Positions 51,131 through 58,445 of a DNA stretch of 64,000 bases are shown one piece after another. How positions within the stretch are numbered: position 1 is the first letter of the stretch; the number at the start of each line of letters is the position of its first letter. The notes beneath the pieces are model-generated. The model saw only the letters and a list, made by a program, of their open reading frames with translations, had not been told where the DNA came from and ran no database searches. The position numbers and the translations under genes are program-made. Origin of the DNA: Mesorhizobium sp. M1D.F.Ca.ET.043.01.1.1 (GTDB lineage Bacteria; Pseudomonadota; Alphaproteobacteria; Rhizobiales; Rhizobiaceae); the NCBI RefSeq assembly GCF_003952385.1, contig NZ_CP034444.1:558001-622000 (forward strand). Direction: 5' to 3'.

Positions 51131-51838
51131 TCACCACGGCAGCCGTTTGCCGTCGCGGAAGAAGCCGCCGGTCGGGCCGTCGTCCGGCAAGGTGGCGGCC
51201 CAGACTATGCCGGCGGCCCCTTGCGCGACGGGGCGTCCGCCGGGGCCGCCCATGTCGGTCGCGACCCAACCGGGACAGATCGAATTGACCAGCACGCCGG
51301 TGCTTCGGAGTTCCGCCGCGAGGATGCGCGTCAGCGCGTTGAGCGTCGCCTTGCTGGTCGAATAGGCCGGCGCGCCGGCGCCCATCGAGGCGAGTGAGCC
51401 GCCTTCGGAAGAGACGTTGACCAGCCGGCCGTGGCCGGAGGCGCCGAGCAGCGGCGCGAAGGCAACCGCCACGCGCCAGGCGCCGAAGACATTGGTCTCG
51501 AAGGCCCCGCGGATCACCGTCCAGTCGGGTCCAAGTGCCCGCGCGGACGGGTCATAGTGGATGGCGGCGTTGTTGACCAAAACGTCGAGCCGGCCGAAGC
51601 GGCGCTCGACTTCGGCCGCCGCGTGCGCAGCGGCGTCCGGCGCGGCAACGTCAAGCGCGATGGCCTTCACCCTGCCGCCAAGCGTCCTTGCCGCAGCCTC
51701 GCCCTTGGCGAGGTCGCGCACGCCGATGAGCGCCGTGAAGCCGAGCTCGGCGAGCTGGCGGGCCGTCTCCAGGCCGATGCCGCGATTGCCGCCGGTGATC
51801 AGCGCCACCTTGCCGTTATGCGTTGTCTTGGCATTCAT
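51131..51838 (-). CDS. SDR family oxidoreductase
   Basis: 235 residues from ATG 51838. Classical SDR: 'ITGGNRGIGLETARQL' NAD(P)-binding, 'NNAA', 'NVSSEGGSL', active-site 'YSTSK', 'ICPGWVATDMGG'. Substrate unknown; similar proteins act on carbonyls of plant or microbial metabolites. The 317-base segment upstream (51839-52155) holds no recognisable gene. Confidence 0.88.
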   Translation of the reverse strand: MNAKTTHNGKVALITGGNRGIGLETARQLAELGFTALIGVRDLAKGEAAARTLGGRVKAIALDVAAPDAAAHAAAEVERRFGRLDVLVNNAAIHYDPSARALGPDWTVIRGAFETNVFGAWRVAVAFAPLLGASGHGRLVNVSSEGGSLASMGAGAPAYSTSKATLNALTRILAAELRSTGVLVNSICPGWVATDMGGPGGRPVAQGAAGIVWAATLPDDGPTGGFFRDGKRLPW

Positions 51839-52155
51839 CGTCTCTCTCGCAGGAGCATTGGTCTTCGGGGCTTGGTGTCTGGCCGCCCGGCGGCCTTGTC
51901 GGCACATTCGCACGGTCAGAATTGAATGATTAGATGGAAAGACTTTCAGTCATTGCGCGATCCCTTGCATGAATGGATTATCGCAGTCTGGCGCGCTGCC
52001 TGCCATCGCCCCACGGCATCGTCTGGCTCCCACGAAGCGGGGCGTCGCAGCGGCGCCAAGCTCTTCCAGCAGGCGCGTGCTGCGGCGCTCGGCGCGGTCT
52101 GCCTCGCCGACTTCGGGCTTCTGCTGGCCGGCGCCAGCTCATAGCTCCGGCCGGC

Positions 52156-52755
52156 CTATTTCTTCTTCTGCGGATGGATCGTCTCGCCGCGCTTGAGCAT
52201 CTCGACGAAACTCTCGATCTTCTTCCTGCGCCCCGCCTCGGTCTTCATGTTGTGGATGCGGAAGGCGAGCGCGAAGCGGTTCTGCGCGGAAAGCTTTTCC
52301 AGCATCTCCTTTGCTTTCGGCTCGGCGTCGATGGCCGCCTGCAGGTCCGGCGGGATGGTCATCTCCCTTGAGCCGCCATAGGCGCGGTCCCAGCGGCCGT
52401 CGGCCTTGGCCGCCTCGACTTGGCGTAGGTCATGCTTTGTCATGCGGCCCTGCTCCATCAGGCGGGCAACATTGTCGATGTTGATCCTGCTCCAGATGCT
52501 CTTTTCGCCGCGCGGCGTGTAGCGCTGCAGGAAGCTCTTCTCGTCGAGCGACTTGCGCACCGCGTCGATCCACCCGAAGCAGAGAACGACGTCGATCGCC
52601 TCCTTCGGCGTGATCGAGGCAAGGCCCGAACCCACCTTGTGGATCTTGATCCAGACCTCGTCCTCGCTGGCATGGTTCTCGCCCAGCCAGGCGTAGAAGC
52701 TTGCCGCATCGGGGAATTCATGAACCTTGTCCGGATCGACTTTTATGGGTGCCAT
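52156..52755 (-). CDS. YdeI/OmpD-associated family protein
   Basis: 199 residues. 'SEDEVWIKIHKVGSGLASITPKEAIDVVLCFGWIDAV' and 'RYTPRGEKSIWSRINIDNVARLMEQGRMT' are the YdeI signature; the C-terminal half has 'DLQAAIDAEPKAKEMLEKLSAQNRFALAFRI' and 'ESFVEMLKRGETIHPQKKK'. The family is tied to bacteriocin or antibiotic resistance and porin association in some species, without a known reaction. Confidence 0.9.
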   Translation of the reverse strand: MAPIKVDPDKVHEFPDAASFYAWLGENHASEDEVWIKIHKVGSGLASITPKEAIDVVLCFGWIDAVRKSLDEKSFLQRYTPRGEKSIWSRINIDNVARLMEQGRMTKHDLRQVEAAKADGRWDRAYGGSREMTIPPDLQAAIDAEPKAKEMLEKLSAQNRFALAFRIHNMKTEAGRRKKIESFVEMLKRGETIHPQKKK

Positions 52756-52932
52756 TGCCGCCTCGTTTGCTTATCCGGCCGTTGCAGTATGGACGATTCC
52801 GCGCCACGGTAGCGATAAGTGCTACCAGTTTCCGTCAGCGGCCTTGGGCGACCGTTCCGCACAGCATATATGCAATTGAACGCCAGCCGGAAAAGTCATT
52901 TCTTCCACTTTTTCAATCGCTTAACTAACTCT

Positions 52933-52960
52933 ACACTTCTGTTGACTTCTACAGATGTGT
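52933..52960 (+). promoter_or_regulatory. Probable HicB operator overlapping the hicAB promoter
   Basis: Inverted repeat ACACTTCTGT (52933-52942) / ACAGATGTGT (52951-52960), nine of ten matching, around TGACTTCT. A sigma70-like -35 TTGACT (52942-52947) lies inside it. HicB-type antitoxins repress their own operon by such repeats. Confidence 0.6.
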
Positions 52961-52975
52961 GGAGTACGCTATCTT

Positions 52976-53164
52976 ATGAATGCGAACGAATTCCGGCGCT
53001 GGCTCGCCAAGCAGGGATGCACCTTCGAAACCCACCGTGGTGGGAGCGGCCACCTGACGGTCCGTCTTAAAGACAAGGTTTCCCAGCTGCCGATGCATGG
53101 CGGCGGCAAGGAGCTTGGAACGCGTTTGGTCGAGAAGATCAAGAAGGATCTGGGCCTGAAATAG
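52976..53164 (+). CDS. hicA: HicA mRNA interferase toxin
   Basis: 62 residues from ATG 52976 (ATG 52955 in frame). dsRBD-like HicA fold: 'NEFRRWLAKQGCTFETHRGG', catalytic His in 'SGHLTVRL', 'LPMHGGGKELGTRLVEKIKKDLG'. Cleaves mRNA unless neutralised by HicB, encoded 12 bases downstream. Confidence 0.92.
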   Translation: MNANEFRRWLAKQGCTFETHRGGSGHLTVRLKDKVSQLPMHGGGKELGTRLVEKIKKDLGLK

Positions 53165-53176
53165 AGGAGGCTGTGT

Positions 53177-53611
53177 ATGTGGTATGAACTCGCCCTCACG
53201 CCCGACGACAACGATACCTGGCTGGTTACGGCGCCTCAATTCGATGAGGTCGTGTCCTATGGCGACACCAAGGAAGAAGCTTGCCGGAATGGGCGCAACG
53301 CAATCGAGGAGGCGATCTCAGCGCGCATTGCTCATGGCGACGACATTCCCTACCCGCTCAAGGAAACCACGGGCAAGGGATGGTTTGTCGAGATTCCGGC
53401 GCTCGTCTTCCTCAAATCGGCCCTATACATGGCTCTGAGAGAAAAGGGCTGGAGCCGCGCGGATCTGATGCGCGAACTGAAATGCCAGCGGGAACACGTC
53501 GATCGCCTGTTCCGCCTCGACCACAACTCGCGCCTCGACTCGCTCGAGGAGGCGTTCAAGGCGCTTGGCTACCCGCTTCGCTTCGACATGGAGTTCCACA
53601 GGGCCGCCTGA
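53177..53611 (+). CDS. hicB: HicB antitoxin with C-terminal HTH
   Basis: 144 residues, AGAGGAGG upstream. Partial RNase H-like HicB fold ('YELALTPDDNDTWLVTAPQF', 'GDTKEEACRNGRNAIEEAISARIAHGDDIPYP') and a C-terminal HTH ('LYMALREKGWSRADLMRELKCQREHVDRLFRLDHNSRLDSLEEAFKALG') that should bind the operator. Neutralises HicA. Confidence 0.93.
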   Translation: MWYELALTPDDNDTWLVTAPQFDEVVSYGDTKEEACRNGRNAIEEAISARIAHGDDIPYPLKETTGKGWFVEIPALVFLKSALYMALREKGWSRADLMRELKCQREHVDRLFRLDHNSRLDSLEEAFKALGYPLRFDMEFHRAA

Positions 53612-53723
53612 CTTTCGTCGGCCGCCGCCTTCCCGCCATCGGACTCCTCGATAGCCCTATCGGTTTCTTCCGTTTTCGTTTCGCCCACTCGCCTGCAACA
53701 ACAGCGTCCATGCAAGGAAAGGC

Positions 53724-54452
53724 ATGGATATGGACAATCGAAAAATCCTGATCGTCGGCGGCAGCTCGGGCATGGGGCTGGCGCTTGCCAGGCGCTGCCT
53801 CGATGAAGGCGCGGCTGTAACTGTCGCCGGGCGCGGCGAAGCGAAGCTGGGCGCCGCACGGGACGAGCTCGGCCGCCCGGCCGCGCTCGAGACGGCGGTG
53901 GTCGACGTCAGCCGCGAGGCCGAGGTCGCCGCGCTGTTCGAGCGTATCGGCCGGCTCGACCATATCGTCAGCACCGCGGCCGACATCGAGGGCGCCTACC
54001 GGCTGTTGCCGGAGGTCGAGCTTTCAGCCGCGCAAAGGGTGGTGGAGAGCAAGTTCTACGGGCCGCTGCTCTTAGCCAAGCATGGCGCGCCGAAGCTTTC
54101 GGCAACCGGCTCGCTCACCTTCGTCTCCGACATCGCCGCCTACCGGCCGGCGGCGCGCGGCTCGGTGGTCGCCGCCGTCAACGCCGCGCTCGAAGGGCTG
54201 GTGCGGGCCCTGGCCATCGAGCTGGCGCCGATCCGCGTGAACGCGGTGTCGCCCGGCTGGGTCGACACGCCGATCTGGCAGTTCGTTGCCGGCGATGCGA
54301 AGAACGAGACGCTCGCCGCCATGGCCAAGCGCCTGCCGGCGGGGCGCGTCGGGCGGCCTGAGGACATTGCCGACGCGATCCGCTTCCTGATCGGCAACGG
54401 CTTTACGACGGGAACGACGCTGCATGTCGAGGGCGGGCATCGGCTGGCCTGA
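53724..54452 (+). CDS. SDR-like protein lacking the YxxxK catalytic pair
   Basis: 242 residues. 'ILIVGGSSGMGLALARRCLDEGA' gives a normal NAD(P)-binding motif and 'VNAVSPGWVDTPIW' the usual late motif, but the catalytic Tyr-x-x-x-Lys position reads 'VVAAVNAALEGL' (Val and Asn), so normal oxidoreduction is unlikely. It may bind a cofactor without catalysis or act as a regulator. Its 3' end overlaps the convergent LysR gene by 50 bases. Confidence 0.8.
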   Translation: MDMDNRKILIVGGSSGMGLALARRCLDEGAAVTVAGRGEAKLGAARDELGRPAALETAVVDVSREAEVAALFERIGRLDHIVSTAADIEGAYRLLPEVELSAAQRVVESKFYGPLLLAKHGAPKLSATGSLTFVSDIAAYRPAARGSVVAAVNAALEGLVRALAIELAPIRVNAVSPGWVDTPIWQFVAGDAKNETLAAMAKRLPAGRVGRPEDIADAIRFLIGNGFTTGTTLHVEGGHRLA

Positions 54453-55344
54453 CCGGCGCGAAGCCCGTGTCCGCCGAAGCGAGCAGCGCCTTCAGCGCCG
54501 GCGGCTGGACCCGCCCTCGGCGCCAGATCATCACCAGTTGCGCCGAGCGGACAGGACCCGGCCATGCAAGCTCGGCCACCTCGCCGCGATCGATCGCCGT
54601 GGTCACCGCAAGCCGCGGGACGATGCCGAAACCCGCGCCGGCCGCCACCAGGCCCACGATGGCGTCGATGCTGCCGACCTCGGCCGCGAGCTTCGGCCCG
54701 TTGAGGCCAGCCTCGGCGAAGACCCTGTCGACCATGGCGCGGTAGACGCAGCCGGTTTCGGTGGCGACGAAGCGCTTTTCGGCAAGCTCGGCCAGATCGA
54801 CGTCCGCCCGGTTCTCGCCCGGCGGCGCGATCAGCACCAGCGGCTCGGCCGCGACGATACGCCTGGCGAAGCGGTCATCCGGCGCGCTGGCGCCGGACCT
54901 GTCGAAGCAAAAGGCGACGTCGATCTCGCGATCGCCAAGCCTTCGCAGCAATTCACCGCTGCCGGCGATCTTCAGTTTTATGGAGATATCGGGATGAACG
55001 GCCTGGAAGTCGGCGAGCCAGCCCGCGAGTCTTACGGAAGCAATCGACTCCAGCGCGCCGATCGATAATGTTGCGGCCGTCTCGCCCTTGCTGGCATCGA
55101 CGGCGGCTCGCGCATCGTCGGCGAGCGCCAAAAGCCCCTCGGCATAGGGTTTCAGCGCGTCGCCGGCCGGCGTCAGCTCAAGCCCTTGCCGCGAGCGCGT
55201 GAACAGGTCGGCGCCAAGCTCGGCCTCCAGCGCCTGGATCTGGTCGCTGACGCTCGACTGCGCGAGATTGACCTCGGCGGCTGCGCGCGTGATATTGCGC
55301 GTGCGCGCGACCGCAAGAAAGGTCTTCAGCAGCCTTGGATGCAT
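54403..55344 (-). CDS. LysR family transcriptional regulator
   Basis: 313 residues. N-terminal HTH ('LLKTFLAVARTRNITRAAAEVNLAQSSVSDQIQALEAELGADLFTR') and a LysR substrate domain ('TLSIGALESIASVRLAGWLADFQAVHPDI'). Divergent genes usually are the targets; here the convergent SDR-like gene and the HtrA-like gene six bases upstream are neighbours, so the target is unclear. Confidence 0.92.
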   Translation of the reverse strand: MHPRLLKTFLAVARTRNITRAAAEVNLAQSSVSDQIQALEAELGADLFTRSRQGLELTPAGDALKPYAEGLLALADDARAAVDASKGETAATLSIGALESIASVRLAGWLADFQAVHPDISIKLKIAGSGELLRRLGDREIDVAFCFDRSGASAPDDRFARRIVAAEPLVLIAPPGENRADVDLAELAEKRFVATETGCVYRAMVDRVFAEAGLNGPKLAAEVGSIDAIVGLVAAGAGFGIVPRLAVTTAIDRGEVAELAWPGPVRSAQLVMIWRRGRVQPPALKALLASADTGFAPVRPADARPRHAASFPS

Positions 55345-55350
55345 GCGGCT

Positions 55351-56253
55351 CTACTGCAGCTGCGGCTTCTTCAGGAAGGAATTGCGGTCGGCGGATTTTA
55401 CGCGCAGCCAGGTCTCGCGGCCGTCGCGCACCACGCGCAGCGGAATCTCGGCGCCGGCAGGGTTCTCCCACAACTTGCGATAGAAGTCGGCGAGACCGTC
55501 GACCTCGCCGTCGCGCACGTCGGAGATGATGTCGCCCTGGCGCAGGCCAGCCTTGGCCGCCGGGCCGCCCTCGGCGACGCTCATCACCACCACCATGCCG
55601 TTCGACTCGGCCGAGAAGGCGCCGAGCCACGGGCGAGGCGGCTTGGCCACCTGGCCGCGCTTCACAAGGTCGTCGAGGATCGGCGTCAGAAGGTCGATCG
55701 GCACGATCATGTTGATGTCGGCGATCTCGCCGGCGCGGCTCATCTGCAGGCGCAGCGAGCCTACGCCGAGCAGCTTGCCGTCGCGGTCGAACAGCGCGGC
55801 GCCGCCCCAGGACGGATGCGCCGGCGCGGTGAAGATCGCCTCGTCGATGAGATATTCCCAATACCCAGCGAATTCCTGCTTGGTGACGATATGCGCATCG
55901 ACCTGCTGGCCCACGCCGTCGGCAAGCGTCACGGCGTCGCCGATATTGGCCTTCCTGGCGTCGCCGAACTTTACCGCCGGCAGGTTGAGCGGCGACAGCG
56001 CCTGCACCAGACCGAAGCCGGTCTCCTGGTCGTAGGCCAGCGCGTGCGCGGCGACCACTCGGCCGTTCTGGTCGGTCAGCCAAACCTCCTCGGCCTCGGT
56101 AATCAGATAGCCGATGGTGAGCACCAGCCCATTGTCACGGATCACCACGCCGCTGCCCTCGCGGCGCGTGCCCAGCGCATTGGCGGTGAAGGCGTCGTCC
56201 GGAACCGTGGCGCGCACGGCCACCACGGAGCGCGATACTTTTTCGATGGTCAT
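55351..56253 (-). CDS. HtrA-like trypsin-PDZ protein with degenerate catalytic triad
   Basis: 300 residues, no signal peptide. Residues about 1-185 follow the trypsin-like fold of HtrA ('SVVAVRATVPD', 'GSGVVIRDNGLVLTIGYLI'), and 195-285 is a PDZ domain ('GGPAAKAGLRQGDIISDVRDGEV'). The triad is missing: the His in 'TNAHV' is Tyr ('LTIGYLI'), the Asp motif reads 'YDQETGFGLVQ', and the Ser in 'GNSGG' is Trp ('PSWGG'). So it is probably a pseudoprotease that binds peptides or membranes rather than cutting. Six bases from the LysR gene on the same strand. Confidence 0.8.
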   Translation of the reverse strand: MTIEKVSRSVVAVRATVPDDAFTANALGTRREGSGVVIRDNGLVLTIGYLITEAEEVWLTDQNGRVVAAHALAYDQETGFGLVQALSPLNLPAVKFGDARKANIGDAVTLADGVGQQVDAHIVTKQEFAGYWEYLIDEAIFTAPAHPSWGGAALFDRDGKLLGVGSLRLQMSRAGEIADINMIVPIDLLTPILDDLVKRGQVAKPPRPWLGAFSAESNGMVVVMSVAEGGPAAKAGLRQGDIISDVRDGEVDGLADFYRKLWENPAGAEIPLRVVRDGRETWLRVKSADRNSFLKKPQLQ

Positions 56254-56459
56254 CGGTCGATCCTGAATTGCGGGTCTTTTTCTATAAGTATGGCCAATGG
56301 GACGCGGTGCAAGGGTTCCACCCCTCTCGCGGGAGAAGGGGGGTCCGTGCTGGCCCAGTCACTAGTTCAACGAAAATTGAACTTTTTTCTTTGACGGACG
56401 CGTGGTCGCACCTAAGTCTATGCCCAACCAACCCGCATCCGCCCGCAGGAACCCCCAAG

Positions 56460-57329
56460 ATGAACCAGTACACCCCGCCTAAAGTCTGGACCTGGAACAA
56501 GCCGAACGGCGGCGCTTTCGCCTCGATCAACCGGCCGGTCGCCGGACCGACACACGAGAAGGAGCTTCCTGTCGGCAAGCATCCGCTGCAGCTCTATTCG
56601 CTGGCCACGCCCAACGGCCAGAAGGTCACGATCATGCTGGAGGAGCTTCTGGCGCGCGGCCATAAGGGCGCCGAATACGACGCCTGGCTGATCCGCATCA
56701 ATGACGGCGACCAGTTCGGCTCAGGCTTCGTCGAGGTCAACCCGAACTCCAAGATCCCGGCGCTGATGGACCGCAGCGAGCCGAAGCCGGTGCGCGTGTT
56801 CGAATCCGGCTCGATCCTCACCTATCTGGCGGAAAAGTTCGGCGAATTCCTGCCGACGGAGCGTGCCGCTCGCGCGGAAACCTTCTCCTGGCTGTTCTGG
56901 CAGATGGGCTCGGCGCCGTATCTCGGCGGCGGCTTCGGCCATTTCTACGCCTATGCGCCGGAAAAGATCGAATACGCCATCGACCGCTTCGCCATGGAGA
57001 CCAAGCGGCAGATGGACGTGCTGGATCGGCGACTCGCCGAGAGCGAATACCTTGCCGGGCCCGACTACACCATCGCCGACATGGCGGTCTGGCCCTGGTA
57101 TGGCGGGCTCGCCAAGGGCCGCAGCTACAATGATGCCGCGCAGTTCCTCTCCGTGCACGAGTACAAGCACGTGCAGCGCTGGGCCGACGCGATCGACGCC
57201 AGGCCGGCGGTGAAGCGCGGCCGCATGGTCAACCGCCTCTCCGGCGACCCGGCCTACCAGCTGCACGAACGCCACGACGCCAGCGACTTCGAGACGAAGA
57301 CGCAGGACAAGCTGCAAGCGGCGGAGTGA
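56460..57329 (+). CDS. yghU: Glutathione S-transferase, YghU/Nu class
   Basis: 289 residues from ATG 56460. 'YTPPKVWTWNKPNGGAFASINRPVAGPTHEKELP' is the signature N-terminal arm of the Nu-class YghU; thioredoxin fold ('HPLQLYSLATPNGQKVTIMLEE', 'VNPNSKIPALMDRS', 'VFESGSILTYLAEKFG') and helical C-domain ('YLAGPDYTIADMAVWPWYGGL'). E. coli YghU has disulfide-bond reductase activity with glutathione. Confidence 0.93.
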   Translation: MNQYTPPKVWTWNKPNGGAFASINRPVAGPTHEKELPVGKHPLQLYSLATPNGQKVTIMLEELLARGHKGAEYDAWLIRINDGDQFGSGFVEVNPNSKIPALMDRSEPKPVRVFESGSILTYLAEKFGEFLPTERAARAETFSWLFWQMGSAPYLGGGFGHFYAYAPEKIEYAIDRFAMETKRQMDVLDRRLAESEYLAGPDYTIADMAVWPWYGGLAKGRSYNDAAQFLSVHEYKHVQRWADAIDARPAVKRGRMVNRLSGDPAYQLHERHDASDFETKTQDKLQAAE

Positions 57330-57406
57330 AAGGCAATCTCCCCCGCAAGGGCCACAAGGTGTGAGATCAGGCGCTCAGCCGCTTTCGCCAACCTCCCACG
57401 TCTCGC

Positions 57407-57571
57407 CTATTCCGAGGCTCCCGCGAACGAAAGCGCGCCCGCCACGCCGAATATCTCGGCGCTCGTTGTGGCGGGAGGTTCGCCGCCCAGTGCCTGATAG
57501 AGCTTGGCAAAGCAGGCGAAACCGACGATGAGCATCCCCAGCGCCAGCAGCCTGTCGGTCTTTCTTTTCAT
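57407..57571 (-). CDS. Small membrane peptide
   Basis: 54 residues from ATG 57571: basic start 'MKRKTDR', one transmembrane helix ('LLALGMLIVGFACFAKLY') and a Gly/Ala-rich end ('GVAGALSFAGAS'). It fills the otherwise empty 57330-57640 segment. Weak ribosome site. Could be real, since such single-span peptides are common. Confidence 0.4.
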   Translation of the reverse strand: MKRKTDRLLALGMLIVGFACFAKLYQALGGEPPATTSAEIFGVAGALSFAGASE

Positions 57572-57859
57572 CAGCGCCCCCAGCGCCTTCCCAACCGGGC
57601 AGCGGGAAGTGAATCAGCCATCCTAGCCGAGCTTTTTGCCGGGGCTAAGGGCAAGACATCACACGAGGAAAGTTAAATGCGCCTTCGACCGGCGTGCCTT
57701 CTCCATCCGGCCGCGGTGGACATTTTCGACTTTACTCGACTGGCGAACCAATATCCGACGCCCGAAACGGCCGCGCCATGTCTTTCGCGCCATAAGTCCT
57801 GACCGCGTGAGCAAAAAGCCACACTCCCCAAGAATAAAAAGCTCTACCACCTGCCTTGG

Positions 57860-57888
57860 TTGACAGGAAACGCGCATGTGACATTATC
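57860..57888 (+). promoter_or_regulatory. Putative housekeeping promoter of the peptide cluster
   Basis: TTGACA at 57860-57865 and a weak -10 (CATTAT, 57882-57887) with a 16-base spacer. ATG 57917 follows with AGGAGAG at 57903-57909. Upstream 57572-57859 is AT-richer and contains no supportable gene. Confidence 0.5.
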
Positions 57889-57916
57889 CAGCGGGGATTT
57901 TTAGGAGAGCATTGGC

Positions 57917-58006
57917 ATGAAGAAGATTTATGAGAGGCCTGTCCTCGTCCGCAAAGGCAAGCTTTCGACGATCACCGCGGTTGCGTCTACCCCGATCCCG
58001 GGCTGA
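57917..58006 (+). CDS. RiPP-like precursor peptide 1
   Basis: 29 residues. The leader 'MKKIYERPVLVRKGKLSTIT' has Tyr5, Pro8, Leu10, Gly14 and Thr20, exactly the YxxPxLxxxGxxxxxT spacing of lasso-type leaders. After Thr20-Ala21 only eight residues remain ('VASTPIPG'), with no Asp, Glu or Cys. AGGAGAG ribosome site. First of three tandem paralogues; too short for ordinary gene calling. The class of modification, if any, is unknown. Confidence 0.75.
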   Translation: MKKIYERPVLVRKGKLSTITAVASTPIPG

Positions 58007-58128
58007 TCCCACACAACCTTATCGGCTTGATCCCGCTGTCCAAGGCACCAGTCTTCCTCACCGATTTGTAGCGCTGTGTTATTCCGGTGTCGGTGGATAG
58101 CCTGACCTATTTGAGGGGGAATCCAACT

Positions 58129-58227
58129 ATGAAGAAGACCTACGAGAAGCCCAGTTTTGTCCGCAAAGGCAAGCTTTCCAGGATCACGGCGGGACCGTCG
58201 GCTCCAGTCACAAACGGTGCAACCTGA
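58129..58227 (+). CDS. RiPP-like precursor peptide 2
   Basis: 32 residues, preceded by TTGAGGGGGA. The leader 'MKKTYEKPSFVRKGKLSRIT' keeps Tyr5, Pro8, Phe10 in place of Leu, Gly14 and Thr20; the tail after Thr20-Ala21 is 'GPSAPVTNGAT' (11 residues). DNA identity to peptide 1 is confined to the leader and the tails differ, as expected when only the leader is under common constraint. Confidence 0.75.
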   Translation: MKKTYEKPSFVRKGKLSRITAGPSAPVTNGAT

Positions 58228-58256
58228 TCCGAAGAGGGATTCAGGGAAACTCAGCC

Positions 58257-58349
58257 ATGAAGAAAACCTATGAGAGGCCGACCCTGCTCAAGAAGGATAG
58301 GCTTTCGGCGATCACCGCTAACGGCGCCGCTTCGCTCGTTACGATCTGA
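58257..58349 (+). CDS. RiPP-like precursor peptide 3
   Basis: 30 residues, 29 bases after peptide 2. 'MKKTYERPTLLKKDRLSAIT' with Tyr5, Pro8, Leu10 and Thr20, but Gly14 is Asp. Tail 'NGAASLVTI' after Thr20-Ala21 (9 residues). The most diverged of the three; the Shine-Dalgarno sequence (CAGGGA) is weak, so it may depend on translation of its neighbours. Confidence 0.7.
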   Translation: MKKTYERPTLLKKDRLSAITANGAASLVTI

Positions 58350-58445
58350 GCACCAAAGCGCTGCACCGACATTCAGGCGGCGCACCATAGCGCTTGCCTG
58401 ACATGTGTCGTTTGCCCCGAAGCTGCCGCGCTTGGCCGGCATGCG

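Noticed and set aside
51926..52144. Small plus-strand frames between the SDR and YdeI genes
   Set aside because: Arg/Ser/Ala-rich translations without ribosome site or conservation-like pattern; treated as non-coding.
57636..57863. 75-codon plus-strand frame upstream of the peptide cluster
   Set aside because: It overlaps the predicted promoter and has an unbiased, Arg/Lys-rich translation with no recognisable domain.
57917..58349. Calling the three peptides lasso peptides
   Set aside because: The leader spacing fits, but the tails are too short and lack the Asp/Glu needed for the ring, and lasso B and C enzymes are absent from the window.
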